The notes: generated by a model not told the origin, from the letters alone. A stretch of DNA of 64,000 nt from Nocardioides plantarum (GCF_006346395.1 NZ_VDMS01000004.1:434001-498000); one strand, 5' to 3'; counted from the stretch's first letter, positions 17,340-26,936 are shown. Numbers and translations are program-made.

Positions 17340-18569
17340 TCAGCCGGTCACCGGCAGCAGCCCGAGGGCGACTCCCTCCTCGCGCAGCTCCTCTCGTACG
17401 TCGGGGTGCGCCGCGTGCTCGATCAGGTTGACGGCCTGGGTCGTCTGGTCACGGCCGAACATCTCCGCAACGCCCTGCTCGGTCACCACCGCGCTCATCT
17501 GGAACGACGTCACCGGCTCCTCCACCATCGGCACGATGGTCGACACGTCGGCCCGCGGGTGCCAGGAGCGCAGCGCGATGACGGCCTGTCCGCCCGGGCT
17601 GTGCAGTGCACCGACGATGAAGTCGGTCTGCCCGCCGAAGCCGGAGTGGATGCGCGCCCGGATCCGCGAGGCGTTGGCCTGCCCGAACAGGTCGACCTGC
17701 AGAGCCGTGTTGACGCTCACCATCGCCGGGTTGGCGGCGATGCGCGCGGGGTCGTTGGTGACCTCGGTGCGCACCATCCGGATCCGCTCGTTGCCGTCGA
17801 CCCAGTCGAGCAGCTCGTCGGAGCCGAACAGGAACGAGGCGACGACCGGGGCCGACCGGTCCAGGGCGCCCGCCTTCTCCAGGGCCAGGACGGAGTCGGA
17901 GAACATCTCCGTCCACACCTTCAGCCCCCGCCGCCCCACGAGCCCGTGCATCGTTGCGTCGGGCACCGCACCGATCCCCGCCTGCAGCGTGGCGCCGTCC
18001 GGGACCCGCTCGGCCACCAGCGCCCCGATCGCCGCCGCCGCCTCGTCGACCGGGACGTGCACCGGGACCGGCAGCGGCTCGTCGGCCTCGACGAGCACGT
18101 CGACGAGGTCGAGGTCGACCTCGGCGTCGCCGAACGTCCAGGGCAGCCGGTCGTTGACCTGGGCCACGACCAGGCCGCCGCGCCGTCGTACGGCGTCGAC
18201 GGCGGCCGGCAGCACGTTGACCTCGATGCCGAGCGACACCCGTCCGCCGCGGGGCCGCGTCGTGTGCAGCAGCACCAGGTCGGGCACCTGGGTCGTGCTC
18301 AGCAGGAGCGGCACCAACGACAGCCGCGACGGCACGTAGCTCAACCGCGGGCTCCCCCGCATGCCCGGACCCACGAACGACGTCTCGAGGACGACGCCCG
18401 CCCGGTCCGGCAGCCCGCGCTGACCGTTGAGCGCCCAGAGCCGGTAGGAGTCGAGCGCGGCGTCGACCAGCGACAGCGTGTGCCACGGCGTCGCGTGGTT
18501 GCCGCTCACCAGCACGCGGGGGTCCGGCGGCAGGCGACGCAGCGCCGTGGTCAGGTCCATGGCACCCAT
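17340..18569 (-). CDS. Acetyl-CoA hydrolase/transferase (class I CoA transferase) family
   Basis: The 409-residue product resembles 4-hydroxybutyrate CoA-transferase and succinyl-CoA:acetate CoA-transferase. These enzymes move CoA between short acyl acids through a glutamyl-CoA thioester. Family features seen are TLQAGIGAVPDATM, GLKVWTEMFSDSV (with the glutamate region typical of the active site), and the glycine-rich RIHSGFGGQTDFIVGALHSPGGQAVIAL near the C-terminus. The start is taken at ATG 18569; ATG 18560 is equally possible because neither has a good Shine-Dalgarno. A strong terminator from the next minus-strand gene lies just upstream, so this gene has its own promoter. Natural substrate is not known. 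Confidence 0.85.
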   Translation of the reverse strand: MGAMDLTTALRRLPPDPRVLVSGNHATPWHTLSLVDAALDSYRLWALNGQRGLPDRAGVVLETSFVGPGMRGSPRLSYVPSRLSLVPLLLSTTQVPDLVLLHTTRPRGGRVSLGIEVNVLPAAVDAVRRRGGLVVAQVNDRLPWTFGDAEVDLDLVDVLVEADEPLPVPVHVPVDEAAAAIGALVAERVPDGATLQAGIGAVPDATMHGLVGRRGLKVWTEMFSDSVLALEKAGALDRSAPVVASFLFGSDELLDWVDGNERIRMVRTEVTNDPARIAANPAMVSVNTALQVDLFGQANASRIRARIHSGFGGQTDFIVGALHSPGGQAVIALRSWHPRADVSTIVPMVEEPVTSFQMSAVVTEQGVAEMFGRDQTTQAVNLIEHAAHPDVREELREEGVALGLLPVTG

Positions 18570-18590
18570 GACACCAGCCGCACCCCGCCA

Positions 18591-18641
18591 CCGACGCAGC
18601 GAGGGTGCCACCCACCGGGCGGCACCCTCGCTGTGCGTCGG
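18591..18641 (-). terminator. Terminator after the secreted carbohydrate-binding gene
   Basis: CCGACGCAGCGAGGGTGCC (18591-18609) pairs with GGCACCCTCGCTGTGCGTCGG (18621-18641), a 19-bp stem with small bulges and an 11-nt loop. It starts 14 bp after the minus-strand stop at 18655 and separates it from the CoA-transferase gene. Confidence 0.85.
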
Positions 18642-18654
18642 TGAATCGGCTGGA

Positions 18655-21600
18655 TCAGCGCTTGAGCGTCGCCAGGATCCTCTTCTCGCCGCCACCCTTG
18701 AGCGTGACGGTGAGGTTGGCGCGCAGGCTGGGCTGCTTGGCCAGCGCGGCCTTGGCCCGTGCCGACAGCCGGATCACGACGTTCGACGTGCGCCCACCGG
18801 CGACGTCGATGCGTCCCAGGCCGAGCAGCTTGCCGCCGGCCCGCAGCTCGACGGGACCCACGCAGCGCACCCCGGCGGGCACGCACTCGATCTTGATCCG
18901 GCCGGTGCTGCGGTCGGCCACGGCGTCGACGACCTTGGACCGGACCTTGATCGCGGGGCGCGGCGCGGCCTTGACCACCAGGCGAGCGGTGCCGGACCCG
19001 GCGGCGACCGAGGCGCTGCCGGCGTACGTCGCCATGAAGGTGTGCGTGGCCGCGCCGGCGTAGGGCCCGACCGTGAAGGTGGCCTTGCCGCTCCTGAGGG
19101 TCCCGGTCGCGAGGACCCGGCCGTTGTCGCGCAGGGTGACCGCGCCGGCGGGCGTGGTGCCGTCCGCGGCGACGGTGACGGTGACGGCGGCCCGCTGGCC
19201 GACCTGCACCGTGCCGGGGCTGGCCACGACGGTGACCGTCGAGGCGACCGGCTCGGGGTCCGGCACCGCCGTCACGCTCAGCGAGCCGGTGCCGGTCGAG
19301 CCGGCCACGGTGTCGTCGCCGTCGTACGTCGCGGTGTAGGTGCGGGTGCCGGGGCTGGAGAACGGCCCGTCCTCGAACGACACGGTGCCGTCGACCAGGT
19401 TGCCCGATCCGACGAACACGCCGCTCTCGCGCAGGGTCACCTTGCCGGTGGGCGTGGCGCCCTCGGCCGAGACCGCGACGGTGATCGTCGCGGACCCGCC
19501 GACCTGCACGCTGCCGGGCGCCGCCGTGACGGTCACCACGGAGGCGATCGTCTGCGGGTCAGCGGCGGTCACCGTCAGCGAGCCGGTGCCGGTCGAGCCG
19601 GCCACGTCGTCGTTGCCCAGGTACGTCGCGGTGTAGGTGCGGACGCCGGCGCTCGCGTACGGCCCGACCTGGAAGGTGGCGGTGCCGTCGTTCAGGTCGG
19701 CCGACCCGATCACCTCGTCACCCGCGCGCACGCTGACCTGTCCGGTGGGCGTGATGCCCGGGGCCGCGACCCGCACCGTGAGGATCGAGGACGACCCGAC
19801 CGGCACGGTGCTGGGCGCTGCCGAGACGGTGACCGTGGACTCGACGGGGTCGGGGTTCGCGACCACGACCAGCGAGCCGGTGCCGGTCGAGCCCGCCACG
19901 GCGGTGTCACCGGCGTAGGTGGCGCTGAGCGGGTGGTCGCCCGCCGCGGTGTAGGGGCCGACCTGGAAGGTCGCGCTGCCGTCGGTCAGGGGGCCGGAGC
20001 CGACGACCACGGGGCCGTCGTACAGGGTCACGTCGCCGGTAGGCGTGGCGCCGGGTGCGGCGACCTGGACGGTGACCGCCGAGGGCTCGCCGACGGCGAC
20101 CGAGGCGGGTGTGGCGGACACGGTGACGGTGGAGTCGACGCGGACCGGGGCCCCGACGGTGAACTCGTCGAAGCGAGCGGTCTCCGCGCCGGTGCCGTTG
20201 AACGCGCCGAGCCCGACGTAGGGGCTGGTGAGGCCCTCGGTGCCGTACTCCGCACCGATCACGGTCCAGGTGGCGCCGTCGTCGAGCGAGTAGGAACCGC
20301 GCAGACGACCGGCGTCGGCCCACAGGCGCAGCCGGACGTCGTCCTGGGCACCGGTGGGCAGGGCGGCGGAGTCGGCGTACTGGTGCTTGCCGTCGGTGAC
20401 CTTGCCGAGCTCGACGGTCCAGCCGTCGGCCGGCGTGCGCATCACCATGATCTTGGCGAAGTTGGCGGCGTTGCCCCACAGGACCAGCCCGGCCTGGAGG
20501 TAGTTGTCGGTGCCGTCGAGGGAGACGGCGGTCTCGGTCATCCAGGCATCGGTGGTCGGCGCCGGCTGCAGGACGACGTTGCGCGCGTTGGCGACGCCGC
20601 CGCTCAGGTCACCGTCGCGGGCGTCGATCTCGAGGGCACCGTCGGCGACGCGGTAGCCGTCCGCGGACTCGTTGAGGATCGTCGTCCACCGGCAGCGGTC
20701 GAGCTCGTCGCCGTCGAAGGCGTCGTCGGCCACGATCGTCTCGTCGCACGTCGGCGGCACCGGGGCACCCACGTCGAGGTGGTCGATGTTGACGTTGCCG
20801 TCGTCACCGGGGGCGAAGCGGATCGCGACCTCGTTGGCGCCGGCACGCAGCGGCAGGGAGAGGGGGAACTCGCCCCAGTCCTTCCAGGTGTCGAACCCCG
20901 GCAGGATGATCGGCTGGGAGGCCCCGTTGACGACCAGGGTCACCCGCTTCGCACCGTTGAACGGGTTGGGTCCGGCTCCGTAGCGCAGCACGGCGGGGCT
21001 CTCCCCGGCCTCGTCGGCCGGTACGGCGAACGTCGTGGTCGCCCCCTCGTTCCAGTAGCCACCGACGAAGCCGGTGCCGGTGAACCCGGCGTGCTCCGTC
21101 GACACCGCGGCGCCGTTGGTGAGCGCCGCGTCCTCGGCCTGGTAGCGGGTGCCGATCTGCGGGACGACCTTGAGGCGGTCGAGGTTGAGGCTGCCGCTGT
21201 CGGCTGCGTTGCGCCGCAGCTCGACGACGTTGGCGCCGTCGGTCAGGTCGATGCGGGTCGGCAGGGTCCCGTAGTTGGCCCAGCCGCCCGTGCCGGGCAG
21301 CGTGAGCTGGCGCTCGGTGCCGTTGACCACCAGCGTCAGCGTCTTGGTGCCGCCGCCGTTGGCGTAGCGGACGTCGAGGTCGTACGTCGCGGTCGCGGCG
21401 GCGGTGACCGTGGTGAGCACGCTGTTGCCGGTGGCCCCGAACCCGCCCACGTAGCCCGTGCCGCTGTACCCGGCGTGCTCGGTCTGCTTCGTGACGCCCG
21501 TCAGGACCTGGTCCTCGGCCTCGTAGACGGTCCCGACCGCGGCGCGCTCGTGGCCGGCACCCGAGTCGGCAGCAGAGGCCGACGCCGCGGAGGCGGTCTG

Positions 21601-21696
21601 GACGGCCCCGACGCCGAGGGTCAGGGCGAGCCCGGCGGCGAGCAGGTGGCGCGCACGGCGCCCTCGCGGTGCGCGCGTGCTGAGGGTTGAGGACAC
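18655..21696 (-). CDS. Large secreted carbohydrate-binding protein with Ig-like repeats
   Basis: The 1013-residue product has a long signal peptide (VSSTLSTRAPRGRRARHLLA to about TASAASA). Two CBM6/35-like modules follow (residues ~55-180 and ~180-320), recognised by YEAEDQVLTGV and YQAEDAALTNG at their starts. A laminin-G-like beta-sandwich comes next (~340-520; WTVIGAEYGTEGL, ARFDEFTVG). Four bacterial Ig-like repeats of about 95 residues then each read STVTVSATP...GDVTLYDG...YxGDxxVAGSTGTGSL, and the end is a basic beta-rich domain. No catalytic domain is visible, so it probably binds polysaccharide. GTG 21696 is chosen because GGAAGGAAG lies five bases upstream. An inverted repeat and a DasR-like half site lie in the promoter region. 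Confidence 0.85.
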   Translation of the reverse strand: MSSTLSTRAPRGRRARHLLAAGLALTLGVGAVQTASAASASAADSGAGHERAAVGTVYEAEDQVLTGVTKQTEHAGYSGTGYVGGFGATGNSVLTTVTAAATATYDLDVRYANGGGTKTLTLVVNGTERQLTLPGTGGWANYGTLPTRIDLTDGANVVELRRNAADSGSLNLDRLKVVPQIGTRYQAEDAALTNGAAVSTEHAGFTGTGFVGGYWNEGATTTFAVPADEAGESPAVLRYGAGPNPFNGAKRVTLVVNGASQPIILPGFDTWKDWGEFPLSLPLRAGANEVAIRFAPGDDGNVNIDHLDVGAPVPPTCDETIVADDAFDGDELDRCRWTTILNESADGYRVADGALEIDARDGDLSGGVANARNVVLQPAPTTDAWMTETAVSLDGTDNYLQAGLVLWGNAANFAKIMVMRTPADGWTVELGKVTDGKHQYADSAALPTGAQDDVRLRLWADAGRLRGSYSLDDGATWTVIGAEYGTEGLTSPYVGLGAFNGTGAETARFDEFTVGAPVRVDSTVTVSATPASVAVGEPSAVTVQVAAPGATPTGDVTLYDGPVVVGSGPLTDGSATFQVGPYTAAGDHPLSATYAGDTAVAGSTGTGSLVVVANPDPVESTVTVSAAPSTVPVGSSSILTVRVAAPGITPTGQVSVRAGDEVIGSADLNDGTATFQVGPYASAGVRTYTATYLGNDDVAGSTGTGSLTVTAADPQTIASVVTVTAAPGSVQVGGSATITVAVSAEGATPTGKVTLRESGVFVGSGNLVDGTVSFEDGPFSSPGTRTYTATYDGDDTVAGSTGTGSLSVTAVPDPEPVASTVTVVASPGTVQVGQRAAVTVTVAADGTTPAGAVTLRDNGRVLATGTLRSGKATFTVGPYAGAATHTFMATYAGSASVAAGSGTARLVVKAAPRPAIKVRSKVVDAVADRSTGRIKIECVPAGVRCVGPVELRAGGKLLGLGRIDVAGGRTSNVVIRLSARAKAALAKQPSLRANLTVTLKGGGEKRILATLKR

Positions 21697-21763
21697 GGAG
21701 ACTTCCTTCCGGAGGTGGTGACGACGATCACACGACGCCCCATGATGGGGCCGACTCCGGGAC

Positions 21764-21786
21764 TTTTGTCTGCGAATGCGACAAAA
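21764..21786. promoter_or_regulatory. Inverted repeat TTTTGTC-N9-GACAAAA upstream of the carbohydrate-binding gene
   Basis: Perfect 7-bp arms with a 9-bp spacer lie 68 bp upstream of the GTG start. They are unusually AT-rich for this genome, which suggests a protein-binding operator. About 10 bp further upstream, AACTGGTCTAG (around 21791-21801) matches the left half of the DasR 'dre' consensus, but the right half does not fit. Confidence 0.45.
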
Positions 21787-21858
21787 CAATGCAACTGGTC
21801 TAGCGGAAGTGTCTCGACGGGCACCGCACAGCGCGGGCGGCCGTGCCCACCGACGCAA

Positions 21859-21894
21859 CAAGGCCCGATCTGCATCTCTGCAGATCGGGCCTTG
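21859..21894 (-). terminator. Terminator of the initiator tRNA transcript
   Basis: CAAGGCCCGATCTGCA (21859-21874) and TGCAGATCGGGCCTTG (21879-21894) form a perfect 16-bp stem with loop TCTC. It lies 8 bp downstream of the tRNA 3' end on the minus strand. Confidence 0.9.
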
Positions 21895-21901
21895 TGTCTT
21901 G

Positions 21902-21975
21902 TAGCGGGGGTAGGATTTGAACCTACGACCTCTGGGTTATGAGCCCAGCGAGCTACCGAGCTGCTCCACCCCGCG
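21902..21975 (-). tRNA. Initiator tRNA-Met (anticodon CAT)
   Basis: The 74-nt gene, read on the minus strand, starts CGCGGGGTGGAGCAGCTCGG. The anticodon arm is GGGCTCATAACCC, with the three consecutive G-C pairs that identify the initiator. The T arm is GTAGGTTCAAATCCTAC. The first acceptor pair is a C/T mismatch, as expected for an initiator tRNA, which must avoid elongation. The 3' CCA is not encoded. A perfect hairpin terminator follows. Confidence 0.97.
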
Positions 21976-22054
21976 CCGGTGAACAGAACGTTACCGGACG
22001 GGCTCGGTGGGACTCAAATCGGGGTGCCCCACCGGGCCCGTCGGCCGGGCCCGG

Positions 22055-25000
22055 TCAGCCCGCGGGGGTCTCCGTGGCCCCGGCGGACGGCTCGTCGCTG
22101 GGAGTGGCGGACGGTGTCTCGGTCGGCACCTCGTCCCCCGGTTCCCCGCCGTCGATCCGCGCCCGGAAGGCCGCGACGTCCTCGAGCGCGGCCTGGGCCT
22201 TGTCGATCTCGGCCAGGTAGGTCTCGAACTTGCCGGCGTCGCGGGCGGTGTCGGCATCCTTGAAGGCCTGGATGGCGACGTCGAGCGCGGCGTCGAGCTG
22301 CTGCTGGAGCGTCTGCCCGCCCGACGGCGGGTTGCCCGGTTCGTTCGAGGGCGGCGGAGTGGCCCCGGGGTCGGTGCCGGCGAACGTGTTGCGGATCGCC
22401 GCCTCCAGATTGGTCCCGAAGCCGATGTAGCGGTCGGTGTTGCCGTACTTGACCAGGACGTAGCGCAGCTCGGGATAGCTGGTCGTGTCGGCCTGCTTGT
22501 TCTGCGCGTAGACCGGCTGGACGTACATGATCGAGCTGCCGACCGGGAACGTGAGCATGTTGCCGAAGGTGACCTTGGCGTTGATCTGCAGCGACGTCAG
22601 CGTGTCGTTGATGCCGTCGTCGTTGGCGAAGTCGTTGGCCACCTGGCCCGGGCCCGAGGTCTGGTCGCTCTCGGAGTCCTTGTTGGCGTTGCTCAGCTCC
22701 CGGACCTCGAAGCGGCCGTAGTCGTCGCTGGTCGCGTCGGAGTTGACCGACACGACCGAGGCCAGGTTGCCACGCTTGTACGGCACGTAGACCGAGGTGA
22801 GGGCGAAGTCCTGGGCCTGGTCTCCGTCGATGAACAGCCGGTACGGCGCCTGGAAGCGGCTGGTGACCTCAGGGTCGCGGGCCACCTCCCACCGGTCGTT
22901 GTTGGCGTACCAGTCCCCCGCGTCGGTGACGTGGTAGCGGGCGTACTGGTAGCGCTGCACCTTGAAGAGGTCCTCGGGGTAGCGCAGGTGCTCGCGCAGG
23001 CCCTCGGGCATCTGGTCGGCGTCCAGGACGCTGCCGGGGAAGACCTCGCGCCACGCCTGCAGGATCGGGTCGTTCTCGTCCCACGCGTAGAGCGTGACCT
23101 CGCCGGTGTAGGCGTCCACGGTCGCCTTGACGGCGTTGCGGATGTAGTTGACCTCGTCGGTCGGCACGGTCTGCAGGCCGGTGTTGACCTGCAGGGCATC
23201 GTCGATCATCGACTCGAACGACTCGCGCTGCGCGTTGGGGTAGCGGTCGGTCGTCGTGTAGCCGTCGAGGACCCACAGGATGCGCCCCTTCTTGCCGTCC
23301 TGCCCCGGCACGATCACCGGGTAGGCGTCGGAGTCGACGGTCAGCCAGGGGGCGACCTTCTCGACGCGCTCCTGTGGCTTGCGCTCGAACAGCACCTTGG
23401 AGTCGCCGTTGACGCGACCCGAGAGCAGGAAGTTGGGCTCCCCGAACTTGAGCGCGAACATCAGCTGGTTGAACGTGCTGCCGACCGAGGCGTCGCCGTC
23501 GGCGCCGTACGTCGTCCGCTCGCCGAGGTCGGAGCCCGGCACCGGGAGGTTGAGCTCGACGTTGTTGTCGCCGCCGACCACCGAGTAGTCGGGGCTCTGC
23601 TCGCCGTAGTAGATGCGCGACTCGTAGTCGCCGAGCTCGGCGGTGAGGTCGTCCTGCCCGCCGAGCCCCTGGGCCCACTGCGGCTGGCCCGACTCGTTGG
23701 AGTTGGAGGCGCCCGAGACGTCGTCGCCGCTGTCGCGCTGGTTGGCGTAGGCCGCGATGATGCCGTTGCCGTGGGTGTAGACGGTGTGCAGGTTGGACCA
23801 GTTGCGGGCATCGGAGGCCAGCGAGCTCTGCTGGAGCTCTCGGGCCCCGAGCACGAGCGCGCGCTGGGTGCCGTCGACCTCGTAGCGGTCGACGTCGAGC
23901 ACCGGGGGGACCGAGTAGTAGCCGAGACGCTGCTGGAGGTTCTCGAACGCCGGGGACAGCAGCTTGGGGTCGACCGACGGGACCGAGCTCGTGTCGGAGA
24001 TCAGCTGCTCGATCCCAGGGTTGGCGTTGGTCGGCGAGAACGGCTCGGTCTCGACGTCGCCGATGTCGTAGGCCTGACGGGTCGCGTCGATGTTGGCCTT
24101 GATGTAGGGCTCCTCCTTGTCGGCCTCGGACGGCTTGACCTGGAACTGCTGGACGACGGCCGGGAAGATCATCCCGATCAGCACCGCCGAGAGCGCCAGC
24201 AGCGCGAGACCGACCGACGGCAGCTGCCAGGTACGGCGCCACACGTTGAGGAAGAACAGCACCGCGCAGATCACGGCGACGGCCATCAGGATGTTCTTGG
24301 CCGGCAGCACGGCGTTCTCGCCCGTGTAGTTCATGCCGGTGAAGAGCCGGTTCTTCTGCGTCACCAGGTCGAAGCGGTCGAGGTAGTAGTCGACCCCCTT
24401 GGCCAGCACGAAGAGCCCGAGCAGCACCGAGAGCTGGGCCTGCGCCGAGCCCGAGAGCCGGTCGCGGGTGACCTGCAGCCGGATGCCGCCGTAGAGGTAG
24501 TGGGTGACGATCGCCGCGATCAGTGCCATCACCATCGTCGCCATCGTGAAGTCGACGACGAAGTGCCACCACGGCAGGTCGAAGAGGTAGAACCCGATGC
24601 TCTTGTCGAAGTAGGCGTCGGTGGCCTGGACGTCGGGGCCGTTGCGCCACAGCAGGTAGGTGCGCCAGTGGCTCAGGCCCGAGGCTCCGGCGAAAGCGCC
24701 CACGAGGACAACGATGCCGATCAGCAGCCAGGTGCGGATCGGGGTGACCACGTCGCGGTAGCGGTCGAGGTTGGACTGCTCGCGCGACGTCGGCCGGAAC
24801 AGCGGCCGGAAACGGTAGGCGAGGTAGATGTTGAGCGCCACGGCCCCACCGAGCAGGACCCCGAACACCAGGAACAGCACGACCTTGGTCCAGAGCATCG
24901 TCGAGAAGACCTGCCCGTAGCCGGCCGACTGGTACCAGAGGCGGTCGGTGTAGATCTTGGCGAACGCGGTCAGGGCGAAGATCACGACCAGCAGCGCCAC

Positions 25001-25087
25001 CGCGGTGATCACCAGGGCCCGGGAACGGCCACCGCCGGTGCGGGAGGGCGCGGTCGCCCGGGGGTCGTCGTCGAAGAGCTCGCTCAC
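22055..25087 (-). CDS. UPF0182 family integral membrane protein
   Basis: The 1010-residue product has about seven transmembrane helices in its first ~330 residues (ALVITAVALLVVIFALTAFA, VVLFLVFGVLLGGAVALNIY and others). A large extracytoplasmic domain follows with the conserved family stretches WYQSAGYGQVFS, NYTGENAVLPAK and YATYHVTD-like segments. The last ~80 residues are low-complexity Ala/Glu/Pro. The family is nearly universal in actinobacteria and has no proven function. GTG 25087 overlaps the stop of the PPA1309-type gene (GTGA), and YlbL lies upstream, so all three are one operon. The same order occurs around mycobacterial Rv3193c-Rv3194c. Confidence 0.92.
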   Translation of the reverse strand: MSELFDDDPRATAPSRTGGGRSRALVITAVALLVVIFALTAFAKIYTDRLWYQSAGYGQVFSTMLWTKVVLFLVFGVLLGGAVALNIYLAYRFRPLFRPTSREQSNLDRYRDVVTPIRTWLLIGIVVLVGAFAGASGLSHWRTYLLWRNGPDVQATDAYFDKSIGFYLFDLPWWHFVVDFTMATMVMALIAAIVTHYLYGGIRLQVTRDRLSGSAQAQLSVLLGLFVLAKGVDYYLDRFDLVTQKNRLFTGMNYTGENAVLPAKNILMAVAVICAVLFFLNVWRRTWQLPSVGLALLALSAVLIGMIFPAVVQQFQVKPSEADKEEPYIKANIDATRQAYDIGDVETEPFSPTNANPGIEQLISDTSSVPSVDPKLLSPAFENLQQRLGYYSVPPVLDVDRYEVDGTQRALVLGARELQQSSLASDARNWSNLHTVYTHGNGIIAAYANQRDSGDDVSGASNSNESGQPQWAQGLGGQDDLTAELGDYESRIYYGEQSPDYSVVGGDNNVELNLPVPGSDLGERTTYGADGDASVGSTFNQLMFALKFGEPNFLLSGRVNGDSKVLFERKPQERVEKVAPWLTVDSDAYPVIVPGQDGKKGRILWVLDGYTTTDRYPNAQRESFESMIDDALQVNTGLQTVPTDEVNYIRNAVKATVDAYTGEVTLYAWDENDPILQAWREVFPGSVLDADQMPEGLREHLRYPEDLFKVQRYQYARYHVTDAGDWYANNDRWEVARDPEVTSRFQAPYRLFIDGDQAQDFALTSVYVPYKRGNLASVVSVNSDATSDDYGRFEVRELSNANKDSESDQTSGPGQVANDFANDDGINDTLTSLQINAKVTFGNMLTFPVGSSIMYVQPVYAQNKQADTTSYPELRYVLVKYGNTDRYIGFGTNLEAAIRNTFAGTDPGATPPPSNEPGNPPSGGQTLQQQLDAALDVAIQAFKDADTARDAGKFETYLAEIDKAQAALEDVAAFRARIDGGEPGDEVPTETPSATPSDEPSAGATETPAG

Positions 25088-25773
25088 GGCGTCTCGTCCT
25101 TCTCGTGGTCGTCGTGCAGGTCGTCGGTCGGGTCGTCGGTCGGGTCGTCGGTGAGCGTGGCGCGGACCAGCTCGATCAGCCCCGGCACCAGGTCGAGGCC
25201 GCCGACGACCGAGGTGTCCTCGTCGTGGGCCCGCAGGCGCAGGGCGCAGTAGGTCGAGCCGGTGCGCGTCGCGCCGGCGACGATGCGCACCTCCTGACGG
25301 TCGGGGTGGTCGCGGGCGAACGCCTGGGCGGCCTCGACGTCGTCGGGCAGGTCGTCGTCGGACCCGGGCGGCAGCACCAGGCGCTCGACCATCACCGCGC
25401 AGCCGGTCACGGCCGGCGGCCAGACGATCGACTCCAGGACCTGCTCGAGGGGCCTCGCCGGGTCGAGGGCCTCCTGCTCGACCGCCGAGAGCGAGCCCTG
25501 CTCGGCCTCGGTGTCGAGGCCCATGGCGGCCGCGAGGGCCGGCTCCTGGGCCGCGAGGGCGGCGGTGTCGACCAGCGCGTAGAGGCGCGCGGGCTGGTCC
25601 CAGCCCTCGCCGGCGAGGTGCCGCTCGATCTCGATCACCGCACTGGCCAGCGCGGGGTCGGCGTCGAGGTCGCCCCAGCGCGGGTCGGCCGTCAGCACGT
25701 CCTCACCGGTCTCGAGCTCGGTCTCGGGCTCGGTCTCCGAGTCGGGCAGCAGGTCGGGGTCGGGGTCGCTCAT
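25084..25773 (-). CDS. PPA1309 family protein
   Basis: The 229-residue acidic, soluble product starts MSDPDPDLLPDSETEPETEL and contains PALASAVIEIERHLAGEGWD, QPARLYALVDTAAL and GCAVMVERLVLPP. These are the usual landmarks of the actinobacterial PPA1309 family, whose function is unknown. The C-terminus is a simple repeat of DDPTDDPTDD. The ATG overlaps the YlbL stop (ATGA at 25773-25770), and its own stop overlaps the UPF0182 start, so it sits in the middle of a tightly coupled three-gene operon. Confidence 0.85.
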   Translation of the reverse strand: MSDPDPDLLPDSETEPETELETGEDVLTADPRWGDLDADPALASAVIEIERHLAGEGWDQPARLYALVDTAALAAQEPALAAAMGLDTEAEQGSLSAVEQEALDPARPLEQVLESIVWPPAVTGCAVMVERLVLPPGSDDDLPDDVEAAQAFARDHPDRQEVRIVAGATRTGSTYCALRLRAHDEDTSVVGGLDLVPGLIELVRATLTDDPTDDPTDDLHDDHEKDETP

Positions 25774-26870
25774 CGCGCCGCCTTCTTCAGGATCTTGTCG
25801 GCGTCCTGGCAGGACGGGAGCGGGGCGTCCTCGTCGGCGGCGTACGCCTCGAGGGAGGTGCGGACGTCGTGCATCGTCTGGGCCATCATCAGGCGCATGT
25901 CGCCGTTGTCGGCGCCCAGCGCCTCGTCGCAGTTGTCGATCGGGACGATGAAGAGGTCGGCACCGTCCTCGCGGGCTCCGGCGATCTTCTGCTGGATCCC
26001 GCCGATCGGCCCGACGGTGCCGTCGGGCGCTATCTCGCCCGTGCCGGCGATCTCGTGGCCGCCGGTGAGGGACCCCTTGGTCAGCGTGTCGTAGACCGCC
26101 AGCGAGAAGATCAGTCCGGCGCTGGGCCCGCCGATCTGCGGGCTGATGTTGATCTTGACCTCGAACGGGAAGTCGTAGTCGGCGACCACGGGGGTGATGC
26201 CGATGAGCGTGCGGCCACCCTGGGCCACCGGGGTGATCGCGACGTCGCGATCCTTGCCGGAGCGGGTGATCCCGATGGTCAGGGGCTTGCCGGCCGGCCG
26301 GGTCGTGATCAGGTCCACGAGCTTGTCCGCGTCGTCGACCGACGTCCCGTCGACGGTGCGGATGACGTCGCCGACCTCGAGCACCTTGCTCGCCGGCAGG
26401 CCCTTGATCAGGGCACCCACCTGGATCACCTGGGGCACGTCGATGCCCATCTCGGACAGCGCCACCTCGATCGCCGCGTCCTGCGAGGTGGTCATCTGGA
26501 CCTGTCCCTCTGCGCGACTCTTCTCCGGGGTGTCGTCCGGCTCGTGCACGTCGTCGTAGGGCAACACCGCGTTGTCGCCGTCGAACCACACGCCGAGCAG
26601 GCCGAAGAGGTTCTCGCCCTCGTCCCCTCCGGGCGGCGCGGGCGGCGAGACGCGCACCGTCGTCATCCGCAGCTGCCCGTCGTCGCGGTAGGTCTTGTGC
26701 CCGGCGACCTGGATGACCTCCGCTCCCCCGTTGTCGGGGTCCGAGCCCAGGACGTCGACCGTCGTGCCGGGCTGGTAGGTCGCGTAGGGCAACGGGTTGA
26801 GCAGCGCGTAGACGAACAGCGCGACGATCAACGGCGCCGCGACCAGGGCGGCGACCAGACGCTGACTCAT
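25770..26870 (-). CDS. YlbL-type PDZ/Lon-like membrane protease
   Basis: The 366-residue product has one N-terminal transmembrane helix (LVAALVAAPLIVALFVYALL), a PDZ domain at about 140-215 (VIQVGALIKGLPASKVLEVG) and a C-terminal Lon-type serine protease domain. The catalytic dyad is visible: S250 in GGPSAGLIF and K295 in GGIQQKIAGA. In Bacillus the homologue cleaves a cell-division inhibitor during the DNA-damage response; the role in actinobacteria is less clear. ATG 26870 is chosen rather than an in-frame start 27 bases upstream because the helix follows directly. It is the first gene of the YlbL-PPA1309-UPF0182 operon. Confidence 0.92.
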   Translation of the reverse strand: MSQRLVAALVAAPLIVALFVYALLNPLPYATYQPGTTVDVLGSDPDNGGAEVIQVAGHKTYRDDGQLRMTTVRVSPPAPPGGDEGENLFGLLGVWFDGDNAVLPYDDVHEPDDTPEKSRAEGQVQMTTSQDAAIEVALSEMGIDVPQVIQVGALIKGLPASKVLEVGDVIRTVDGTSVDDADKLVDLITTRPAGKPLTIGITRSGKDRDVAITPVAQGGRTLIGITPVVADYDFPFEVKINISPQIGGPSAGLIFSLAVYDTLTKGSLTGGHEIAGTGEIAPDGTVGPIGGIQQKIAGAREDGADLFIVPIDNCDEALGADNGDMRLMMAQTMHDVRTSLEAYAADEDAPLPSCQDADKILKKAAR

Positions 26871-26936
26871 GGGCCACAGCCTCTCATCCGACCCCAATCG
26901 ATCCCGGACGGGTCGTGGCCGACGACACGCGACGAC

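Noticed and set aside
21791..21808. A full DasR (dre) operator
   Set aside because: Only the left half matches; the right half fails at most positions.
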